Source of the DNA: Puccinia triticina
Taxonomy: Eukaryota; Basidiomycota; Pucciniomycetes; Pucciniales; Pucciniaceae
DNA length: 64,000 nucleotides
Reading direction: 5' to 3'
Assembly (NCBI RefSeq): GCF_026914185.1
Contig: NC_070564.1
Coordinates: 7,440,001 to 7,504,000, forward strand
The notes beneath the pieces were generated by a model. The model was given only the letters and a program-made list of their open reading frames with translations, searched no databases and was not told where the DNA came from. This document shows, piece by piece, positions 43,111 to 52,318 of this stretch (its first letter is position 1; every line of letters begins with the position of its first letter). The position numbers and the translations under genes were made by a program.

Positions 43111-44576
43111 GGTGACTAGCATGTTGTTTTTGAGCACGAGCAACAGCTTTGTGCTGCTGGCAAACGAGGCACATCCGAAAACAAGTGGCCAGTCTCATCA
43201 CACAAGCATCTCCCTCATGAATGGCGACCGCCTCCTGCTCCAACTCTTCCCCTCAAACAAGCGCACCCCGTCAAGTATCTCCCCATACGCCCTTCTGCCC
43301 CCCCCCCCCCCCCTCTCCGACCACAAACACACCACTTCACCGCACCGCTCTTCGCCGCCAGCCTTGGCCTCGGCCCCGGCCCTCTGCTCTCAAGCTCCCC
43401 AACGCCTCCGCCGCGAACCAGAACTTCCAGAATTCCGATCCCCTCCCCAACGTTGAGGGCACGATGACTACCCAGGAAACTTCCAAACTTATAGCTTGGC
43501 CCAGATCAGAACCATGATCAAGCTGCTTGACATCATAGGTAAACACAAAGTCCTTCCTCCTCTCTTAACTCCTCTCTATTGCTGTTTTCAATTGTTTGGG
43601 GTTTTCTTTTAGTTTCTTGGTGTAAAAAGTCAATCAAACCTCCCCGCTGCTCCCTTCAGTAGTAATTTTGTCTACATCAGCCAGGAAAGATGTTATAGGT
43701 TTCCACAATGGTGGCTTATATTCATGTCTTGATAATCAGGTTTCATGACGATGTTTTTCAAGCAAAAGAATAGTTAATTAGCTACCTGCACAGTGTGATG
43801 ATGATTATTGTCAAACTTTTTGTTCTGATTTGCTTTGATTAACCAAGTGACTTGAGGATCAGGGAGGAGATCCACATGAATAGTCTGCTGACAAATCTTG
43901 AGATGGTCAAGCAAAATGTTGGCATTGAGTATAGGCATGTTGATTAAGGTACTGTATTGAATGATTGCTGCCAATTGGGAGCAGGTTGATGAGAGTGGAT
44001 TGATTGCTATCATGCACAAGCAGGTTGATCAGGGCAGGTGTTGATTAATACCATGTGATGGTTAATATGAGTGAAACTTGATAGAAACAGCCCTAAGAGT
44101 GGCCAGGAAGATGGGTGCAAATTAAAATTTTATGGAAACAGTGATTCTGAAATCAATCATCAGGCATGGGCTATTTGGGCTGTTCATTTGTTGCACAAGA
44201 GTAGGGTCGTGAAAAAGACTAGGGGTTTCCTGTCAGGTATGTGGTTTGATGTGGGAAGCTGAAGTGTTGATATGATTAATGTTGATATGATTAATGTTGA
44301 TGTATTGCTGTGATTATCTGAATAGTGTAAATTGGCAATCACCACTGTTGCAAGTTGAAGCATCTGATTCTGATGGTTCTTTTTGAAACCATCATGGGCA
44401 AATAAATTGTTTCCAATTGGCAAAATGGCCCATAGTGTCTTTACCATAAATCATGGTCTGAATTATCTTTTTTTGTGGATCATGGATTTCTAATTTAACC
44501 ATTTGAAATCATGTTGCTGCCTTGGATACCTCACAACTGCCAGGGTTACACATTTTTAAAACTCAGCAGGACATTT
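43111..44576. other. Gene-free interior with a poly-C run
   Basis: A C-run lies at 43299-43313 in a proline-rich open frame. The rest is AT-rich with words like TGATTGATT and GTTGATATGATTAAT (44265-44300). No gene recognised. Confidence 0.4.
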
Positions 44577-44722
44577 ATTATACGGACCTACTTTGCGCAG
44601 CAGCGGAAAACTCTTTGCGCACAGAATTGACCGTCCCCCAACGTCGAGCCCGCTGTGCGCGCAAGCCGAAAAATACTTCGCGCACAGTGACTTCCCCCAA
44701 AAGAAGGAGGTGATTTTTCCGG

Positions 44723-45746
44723 ATTTTTTTTCGATGGATCAAAAGAGGGGGTCTTACTTGCCCCTCCAAAAAATATTGGATTTTTTGAAGGTGTCCTTGT
44801 GATTCAAAAAAAAAAAAAAATCATAATATTAATCCAAAAAAAAGGCACCCGCTACCCCAGGGCATTTGTACCTGCTGTAAAACTTAAGTGGTTGGGTACC
44901 CAGCCCCTCAAAAAGAAAGTTCAAGGGGCAGCAGCTCTGGGCCCGGCTATCCCCCAGCCGCCGTGCCGATGGCCGGCACAGGCCATTGAGCGGAGTTGCA
45001 CACTCCCCCGATGACCTGCCAGCACATTTGTGCATGTGGCACAAACTACCGGTCATTGAGGGGATTATGTACTCCTCTTGATGGCCAATCTATCCCGGTC
45101 ATCGAGTGGAGTACATACCTCCCTTGATGACCGGGTCCATGCCGGTCATCGAGAGGAGTACATCCTTCCCTCAATGACCAAGTCCGTTCCATTCATCAAG
45201 GGGAGTGTTCACTCCTCTCGCCAACCGGAGCAACCAGGTCACCAAGCTCCGGTCGTCAAGAGGAGTGAACATTCCTCTCGATGACTGGAACGGACCCGGT
45301 CATCAAGGGAAGGATGTACTCCTCTCGATAAACGGCATGGACCCGGTCATCAAGGGAAGTATGTACTCCACTCGATGACCGGGATAGATTGGCCATCAAG
45401 AGGAGTACATAATCCCCTCGATGACCGGTAGTTTGTGCCACATGCACGCATGTGCTGGCCGGTCATTGGGGGAGTGTGCAACTCCGCTCAATGGCCTGTG
45501 CTGGCCATCGGCACGGCGGCTGGGGGATAGCCGGGCCCAGAGCTGCTGCCCCTCGAACTTTCTTTTTGAGGGGCTGGGTACCCGACCACTTAAGTTTTAC
45601 AGCAGGTGCAAATGCCCCGGGGTGGGCTATCTTTTTTTTGGATTAATATTATGATTTTTTTTTGCATCACAAGGACACCTTCAAAAAATCCAATATTTTT
45701 TGAGGGGGCAAGTAAGACCCCCTCTTTTGATCCATCGAAAAAAAAT
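44723..45746. mobile_element. Near-perfect 1-kb palindromic (foldback) element with CCGG duplication
   Basis: The sequence from ATTTTTTTTCGATGGATC to GATCCATCGAAAAAAAAT is a reverse-complement palindrome along its whole length, with a centre near 45234. It is flanked by CCGG (44719-44722 and 45747-45750). The intact site, TGATTTTTCCGGTGTGG in reverse complement, is preserved in the other arm of the host element at about 47714-47730. The inner 400 bp is a GGTCATCGAGTGGAGTAC-type hairpin minisatellite (45050-45420). Confidence 0.9.
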
Positions 45747-45936
45747 CCGGTGTGGTGAGCCTCATCAAAAGCACCTTCACTCTCCGCAGGCTCCAGGAAT
45801 CAACTATCAAGGCAACCAACCACTCAGGACAACAACACGGAACACCAGACACAGGACCCAGGCGCCTCAACATCAAACACTCCATCATCGCCAAATCCAG
45901 ACATGCATCAAACATCAATCCACATTGGTCATCAAC

Positions 45937-46459
45937 TAATGAATGTCTCTGCGCACCCGCAGCCGGTACCGGCCACCTGTAGGCGGGTACCGCCCACACC
46001 CGCCTGTGAGTGCCGTGTACGGGTACGGGTGCCTGTTTTTTGGGCTAAACGGGTGCAGCACCCGGGTACCCATCCAGGTACCGCCCCAGCTCACCGGGCT
46101 GGGGCGGGGCTTGGGTCGGTGCTCCTGCCGCAGTACACCCCATTGGGGCTCCCGTCCCAGGTTGATATCTGCTCGCCATTGGGATATCCAGGTCTTGCAT
46201 CCCTCTTCGGAACCAACCCCGATGCCTCGCTCCCGCAACTGACTCAGAACCCAATCCAATTGCACGTCTTCGCCCGCAGATAATCCCCCCGAAGAACAGG
46301 GCAGTCAAGATTACACGCCGCACCCGCCTGTAGTACCGCCTGTGTACACGCCGCACCCGCCTGTGGGTGCCGTGTCCGGGTACGGGTGCGGCTTTTTTTG
46401 GTGGAGACGGGTGCAACACACGGGTGCGAGTGTACCCGTGTCCGTAGAGACATTCATTA
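45937..46459. mobile_element. 523-bp non-autonomous element, ends TAATGAATGTCTCT, duplication TCATCAAC
   Basis: Perfect inverted ends TAATGAATGTCTCT and AGAGACATTCATTA are flanked by the 8-bp duplication TCATCAAC (45929-45936 and 46460-46467). The interior is rich in GGTACC and CACCCGCCTGT words. No coding capacity. An 8-bp duplication fits hAT or related superfamilies. Confidence 0.85.
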
Positions 46460-47117
46460 TCATCAACTCAACAGCCCTTTTCTTGCCTCTTGGTTTCACA
46501 CTAATGCACCTACTTTGGGATTAGTACTTGTCTCATCTTCATGCGCCTCATCCCTTTTGTTCATTTCTCTTACACTTCTCCTTGATTGAAGTTTTTCACT
46601 GTTTCATGTTTTCCACAACCACAAGTCAACCGCCCCCCAGATTGTCTATATAAGCTGCCCCTTTTTCCACACTTTAGTCCCCCATCAGCTCATCAGACAG
46701 TAGTTGGTCAATAGTTATATAGTCTCATAGTTACCTTATAGTCAATTACAGTAGCCATTCTGCCTTGACAATTATATCATCTTGCCTGTTCAACATCCAG
46801 TAACCATTCTGTGTGAGAGCATTACTTACTTTGCCATTTCATCACCTTACCCTGATATCTTCCTGATCTCCTGCGCCACACCTTTTCTTGAGTTTCATTA
46901 CTCTATTGGTGTCCTCTACTCTTTAGCATTTCACCCGGAGGGCAGCCTTTTCACGCACTCATCCCGAGTTTTGTCCCTTTTTTCTTTGGCTATTAGCCAA
47001 AGAAAATAATGCATTTTTCTTCGGCTAAAAGCCAAAGGACAGCAGAGCTGGCCGGGCCAGCTCCACTGGAGCTGGCTAGCGCTGGAGCTGGCGCGCTGGC
47101 TGGCGCTGGATGAGCTG

Positions 47118-47320
47118 GTATTGGTATGTATTTGATACATTGCTGTATCCAATACAAATACATAGCAATACGTATCTGATACATAGCGATACGTATCTGA
47201 TACCAACCAATACGTATCCAATACATTACTAAAAATACAAACCAATACGTATCCGATACATACCGACACGTATCCGGTACATACCAATAGGTATCCGATA
47301 CATACCAATACAATGTACTA
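47118..47320. repeat. Palindromic satellite, ATACGTATCCGATACATACC units of about 20 bp
   Basis: About ten decayed units of 18-22 bp of alternating purine-pyrimidine words such as AATACGTATCTGATACATAG, many self-complementary. Confidence 0.85.
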
Positions 47321-47339
47321 TACACCTTGCCACGTTTTT

Positions 47340-47545
47340 TTTTTAAAAAAACTGCCCTAACCCCTAACCACTAACCACTAACCCCTAACACCTAAAACCC
47401 AACCCCCAAAAACCTGCCCCCTAACCCCCAAATGGGGCATGGGGGCAGTGGGAAGTGAACCGCCAACCTTGCTGTAAGGAGGTTTGCAGCTGCGCTGCAA
47501 ACCACTAGGCTAACAACCATTGGTTGCGCTGCCCAGTTTTTGTGG
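47340..47545 (-). repeat. tRNA-derived SINE-like segment with telomere-like tail
   Basis: On the minus strand, TTAGCCTAGTGGTT fits a pol III A box and GGCGGTTCACTTCCC a B box. The distance between them is close to that of a tRNA head. Downstream is a GGGGTTAGGGGGCAGG...GGTTAGTGGTTAGGGG tail. The cloverleaf is degraded, so this is not a functional tRNA gene. Confidence 0.55.
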
Positions 47546-47867
47546 CTAGGTTCCTATGAAGTCAGCTCTGCCAGCCCGGCCAGCTCCAGCGCTCCTTCGG
47601 CTTTTAGCCGAAGAAAAATGCACTTTTTTCTTTGGCTAAAAGCCAAAGAATTATAGTGCCACAGGTGCTCATCCCCTCCACAACTATCTCTATCCCACGG
47701 AGTAGTCCCCACACCGGAAAAATCACCTCCTTCTTTCGGGGGAAGTCACTGTGCGCAAAGTATTTTTTGGCTTGCGCGCACAGCGGGCTCGACGTTGGGG
47801 GACGGTCGATTCTGTGCGCAAAGAGTTTTCCGCTGCTGCGCAAAGTAGGTCCATTATCCAAGTTTAT

Positions 47868-48300
47868 TAAAATCACAGAAACACAGAAGGCAAGATCAAA
47901 GTTTTTGCCTGTGCTCTTTAGCAAAAATCCCACAACCGTTGAAATTAATCCCCAAACACCCCAGAGGGCACCTCGGATTGACCCTCCAGCCCGTGCCGGA
48001 GCAACAGGCAAAAGAAGGTCAATCAAAAATTTAATCAAGGAGGCCCTAATCAAGTGATTAGTGGGCTCCAGGGAGGGGGGTGGGATGAAACCACATCCCC
48101 TGGGGGGACAAGCAGCTTCCCCCACACCCTTTAAGTATCCGACCAGCTGCACACAACCTGGGCCCTCATGCTTTGCACCCTGAAGGTTGCCAGGGCCCTG
48201 CGCCTGGGCAGGCACAATGCTGGCCTGTACACACTCATCTGGGTGGTTACAGGTCAGCTCGTGGGCCTAAAGAGGGGGCTATCACTATGTCTACTCACAT
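47868..48300. other. Non-coding, begins with the CCAAGTTTATTAAA tip family
   Basis: The tip ATCCAAGTTTATTAAA (47866 onward) matches the ends at 40776 and 54269 (inverted). No gene seen in the following 430 bp. Confidence 0.4.
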
Positions 48301-48309
48301 CTCTTCTGG

Positions 48310-48535
48310 ATGACCGGTCAGACCGGTCATCGAGGGGACTCACCTCGATGACCGGCAAAGACTGCTGATTGGGAGGACTCACAGCCCTCGATGACCAGTT
48401 TGTGCCGGTCATTGACAGGACTCACATCTCCTCTCGATGACCGGTCAGACCGGTCATTGAGGGGACTCACCGCCTCTTGATGACCGGTCAGATCGGTCAT
48501 CGAGGGGACTCACCACCTCTTGATGAGCGGTGTAA
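48310..48535. repeat. Hairpin minisatellite, GACCGGTCATCGAGGGGACT
   Basis: About five units of 40-50 bp with self-complementary GACCGGTCAGACCGGTC and CATCGAGGGGACTCACCTCG words, related in design to the arrays at 1266, 29195 and 45060. Confidence 0.85.
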
Positions 48536-48767
48536 GACTCAAAAGTGGTTGTGAAACCCTTTTGCTGAATGGAGAAGGGGATGATGGAGGTGCAAACTCT
48601 GCCCTTCTATACTATCAGATAACAAGACCCACCAAGCTAAGCTTGGCAAGTTTTAATCAAGTGATAGGTCTGGTCTAGTTCCAGATGAAGTTGTTCGATG
48701 ACAGGTATGTGAGAGTTGAGAGTGAGTTCAGTAGTTATTTGCAAATATAAGGGTTGTAGTGATGTGT

Positions 48768-49675
48768 AGAGATAGTCATTTGGGACCCGGGTACCGCACC
48801 GCTTTTTGGCCAATTTCAGGTACCTAGTACCGCACCCGGCACCGCCTGGGAGGTACCACGGGTACCGCTGCAGGGTACCGCGGGTACCACCCGTGATATT
48901 TTTTGGTGTGGCAGTGTCTTGCTGTCCTGCTTGCTCCATCCAGTTTGTTGCCGCCCTTGCGACAAGCTGGAGGGCAAAAAGACCACTGTTCGCCGGGAGG
49001 GACTCCTCCCGGCAAGCACTGGCTCTCCTCTTTGACCGGAGGAATTGATCCATCCGATTGGAGGCATGTACACCTCTTTGACCGGAGGAATGGCTCCGGT
49101 CAAAGAGGCAAGGCCACCCAGCGAGCTGGATATGCGTCCAGCTCGCCGGGTGGACATCCCTCGCCGACATAATATGTATCCAGCTCGCCGAGATGACTCA
49201 TCTCTTGCCGAGATGGATACACAATGTCCAGCTTGGCTAAGGAGGTCTCACGGCGAGCTGGACACATCCAGCTCCCTTGGAAGATTCCTCTTGGCGAGCT
49301 GGATACATATGTATCCAGCTCGGCGAGGGGACTCCTCTCCAGCTCATCAGGAGGTTCCTCGGCGGCTGCGAGCTGGATACAATATGTGTATACAGCTCCC
49401 CGGGAGGAGTCCCCTCGGCGAGCTGGAAATGCCGAGAGGAATCCTCCCAGCTTGCTGGGAGACCTTCGCCGAGCTGGATCTACCGAGTCAAGGCCCTCAA
49501 TCTCCCGGGGGGTGGGAGGTACTTGTAGGTGGTACCCGGGTACCGCACCGCTTTCCGGGCAAAAGCCGGTACCTAGTACCGCACCCGGCACCGCTGCGCG
49601 GGTGCGAGGCGGGTGCAAGGGGGTACCCGCCAAGCGGTACTAGGTACCCGCCGCGGGTACCGAATGACTATCTCT
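48768..49675. mobile_element. 908-bp non-autonomous element, ends AGAGATAGTCATT, 10-bp duplication AGTGATGTGT
   Basis: The ends AGAGATAGTCATT and AATGACTATCTCT are perfect inverted repeats, flanked by AGTGATGTGT at 48758-48767 and 49676-49685 (an 11th base also matches). A 9-11 bp duplication is typical of Mutator-like elements. Subterminal GGTACCGCACC-rich blocks surround a central hairpin minisatellite (49100-49480). No transposase. Confidence 0.88.
49100..49480. repeat. Hairpin minisatellite, GGCGAGCTGGATACATATGT
   Basis: Units of about 43 bp with stems GCGAGCTGGATACA and TGTATCCAGCTCGC around a short loop. Words are shared among units, and the best palindrome is near 49293-49330. Confidence 0.88.
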
Positions 49676-52255
49676 AGTGATGTGTGGTGGTGATGGTAAG
49701 TGTGAAGGGTGGTATGTAAATAACTGGGGAATACTGAGCTGAGGAAAAACAACTGGGGGGGGAGAGAGCTCCTTATATAGACAAATGTGAGGGATTTTAG
49801 CTACAAGGGGGAACCTGGATGAGGGATTTTAGCTGGTGGGCTGCGTACAAGTGGTGTCAGAAGATACTAAATACAGGCAGAAAGTGGGGTGAGAAATGAA
49901 AGATGATGTCATACTATTGCAAGGAGCGCATAAACGAAGCGGGGAATGTCAAATACAGAGGTACTTCATGCAAGGGGTGCATGAGTGGTGTCAGACTAAT
50001 GCAAGGAGTGCAGAAATGGGGTCAGAAGACTGCATGCAGCTGCAAGGGGTGCATAAATGAAGTGGGGACATGTCAAATACAGAAGAAATGGGGTTGGTCC
50101 CCTGCATAAGCAGTGGAGATAAGAGGGATAGAAAAGAGTATGTGTTTGGACGGGGCTGAGTATGCATATACTTGGGAAAGGCGACTTGAGGGGTGTAACA
50201 GGTTGATGACTGGGGCTGGCCGTGTCCATGAGGGTCCAAGAGGGTGTAACTTCCAATCCAGTGGGGTTCCAGTGATGCTTCCAGTGGTGACTGGGGGTAA
50301 AATTGGCCGTAGAATCCATTTTTGAGGTCCATTTGGTGGTATCTTGAGGCCTAGGTTGAGTAAATATATGTATGAGAAAAAACTTTTGATTTTTCACTTT
50401 TCCGTCTACCACATCCTCCCCCAACTTATTGTCTGTCCCCAGACAATTCCACAGGAAAAGTGCCATATCTTGACTTCTGGAAGCTTGAGGCTTGAGTTTT
50501 TACCGGGTGAAATGAGGAAACCTTGGGAAATGGGCCTTTGGACGTCTTCTGGGTGCGGTGACTGAGAGGCTGAGTGGGGTGAATATTGGCCAAAAAAAAT
50601 GATTTTTGTTGTTTTTCCGACTTTTCTTGAAGGGAATTTTTTGAAGTTTCTGGGAGTCAAAGTGCTGCGCGCAGTCTGCAGCCGCGCAGTCGCGCAGTCC
50701 GCAGCAGTAGACGTCGAGCTGAACTAGTTGCCGCCGCAGTCGCGTCAGCGCTTGGTAGGGTGCGCGCGCCTTGAGCCGCGAGGTTTGGTGATCGAGTGTT
50801 GATCGGGGACCCGTTAGTCCGGTCCCGCTGATTAGTTAAGCCGGGCCTTGGGCCCGGGTGCCCTGTGCTGTTCGCACCCGCCCGCTGTGTACGTCCAGTA
50901 TGCATATCAACCATACCCCATGGGGGGTATGGGTATATCTTCAACTTCCAACCTCTTCCAATGCCACCGACCTCGACCGACCCGAATCCTCGATCTGCAG
51001 CCTTATAACGCCACCGACGCCACCGTCTCCTCCTGGCGAGCTGGTTGCTGCTTCGTTTTTGGGGTCCGTTTTGTTCCAGTAAGTTGTAGCCCGTGTGGGC
51101 CAGTGCTTGTTTGTTGAAGCTGTCAGAATCCGACGCCGTCGTTCCCGTCGTTCGACTTGGCAAGTCGTGTGCTTGCCCGAAATCTGATCAGTTCGGGCCG
51201 ATCTTGGTTTGACAATGCAGCTGTCAGATCTTGCCTCGCCGCCACTAGCGCCACCATTCGGCCTGGCAAGTCGTGTGCTTGCCCCACAACCTGTTCAATT
51301 CGGCCCGATCGAAGTCGTTCCTCGTACGATATCATTGGCCGTGGGTCTTGATGCTGCGACTGGAAGAATAGGAGGCTGGCCTGGCTTCAAGTTCATTGAT
51401 CCTCTGGGTGCTGTAAAGACATAAAAGGGCCTCTGCCCCCCTGCTTTCCACTTCTTCTCCATCGTTCCAGTATGTAGTCGCTCTAGTACTCTTGGTCCTT
51501 GCTATAGGTTTAACTTCTTCTTCCTGTTCTGTAACTGGGATTGATCCGCTGCCCTTGATCCGAGCCGAAAAAAAGAGTGATCCGAGTCGCAAAGAAAACC
51601 TGATCCGAGTCGCAATGAAAACCTGGTTCGAGTAGATTAATGGCCTCGACTAGTCTGTCCTTAAGTTTTGTGTTGATCCAGGTGAAAAAAAATTGAAGAA
51701 AAAATTGAAACTCAAGATGTAATTGATAGCCCCTCCCCCAACTTAGCAGGTTGTCCTCAACCTTGAAGAAAGTGAGTTTAGAGTATAAAGTCCAGAAAAA
51801 AAGGGAGTAAAAAAGAGTGTGAGTTCTGAAGGAGTGAATTTGAGTTGGAATTGTGAGTGAATTGATCTGAATGATGGAGAATGATAATAAAATAGAAGAA
51901 GAGTGAAGGGAGGAAGGCGGGAAAAGAATGAAGAAATAAAAGAGTGAGTTCCTCCCCTGGAGGTGAGGTGGCTGGAGATGATGCGGCTACTGCTGATGAT
52001 GAGGTGTTGGTTGGTGCAGAGTCCGAATATTCGTCCCGACCGGTGCCGGTGAGCCGGGAGCTCCTCCCGCTGAGCCAGCGGACAATCAAAAAAAAATAAT
52101 ACTAATATGATCTCTTTTATCTGGTTTGAACAGTTTAGTCTCATGCCTAGGAGGTAGATTTAGTTTGATGGGTTATTTTTTATAGATTTATTGAAGAGAT
52201 TTTGAGTGGTAAGTAAGATTTTTGATAGTGATGGAGGGAGGATGGTAATGAAAGA
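49676..52255. other. Repeat-rich interval without recognised genes
   Basis: A decayed repeat with GCAAGGGGTGCATAAATGAA lies at 49910-50090. A segment containing TTGGCAAGTCGTGTGCTTGC recurs about 110 bp apart at 51157 and 51264. AGTGATCCGAGTCGCAAAG-like words repeat at 51565-51630. Open frames are of low complexity. An LTR-like promoter block may lie near 51420 (CATAAAAGGGCC). Confidence 0.4.
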
Positions 52256-52284
52256 GTAGCGGCGCAGCCGCCTTTTCCTCTAGT
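52256..52284 (+). repeat. Helitron-like 3' end (hairpin plus CTAG-T)
   Basis: GCGGCGCAGCCGC is a perfect hairpin with a 3-nt loop, followed by CTTTTCCTCTAG and then T. This matches the Helitron 3' rule (hairpin, a few bases, CTRR, insertion before T). The same end occurs at 54378-54408 and, inverted, at 52319 and 55396. Confidence 0.5.
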
Positions 52285-52318
52285 GTTTTCATAATTTCTT
52301 GCCAAGTCTTAATAATAC

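Larger units (their letters stand above)
46981..47650. mobile_element. 670-bp inverted-repeat element with TTCTTTGGCT hairpin ends
   Basis: The left end TTCTTTGGCTATTAGCCAAA and the right end, finishing GGCTAAAAGCCAAAGAA, are inverted copies for about 80 bp (through CTTCGGCTAAAAGCC and GCTGGCCGGGC). Each tip is itself a hairpin. The interior holds the ATACGTATCC satellite (47118-47320) and a tRNA-derived SINE-like segment. Confidence 0.75.
44582..47862. mobile_element. Non-autonomous DNA element with inverted ends of about 140 bp and ATTAT target duplication
   Basis: The left arm (GGACCTACTTTGCGCAGCAG, ACTCTTTGCGCACAGAATTG, GACTTCCCCCAAAAGAAGGA) is matched in reverse complement at about 47709-47862. 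ATTAT lies on both sides (44577-44581 and 47863-47867), with two extra bases on the left. The element was hit by a palindromic insertion 140 bp from its left end and contains two more non-autonomous elements. Confidence 0.75.

Noticed and set aside
47450..47525. Functional tRNA gene on the minus strand
   Set aside because: A- and B-box words are present but stems do not pair well and no acceptor stem is evident. Treated as a SINE head instead.
50657..51163. 168-codon minus-strand open frame
   Set aside because: Arg/Ala/Ser-rich with no motif, and it overlaps repeated words. No support for a gene.
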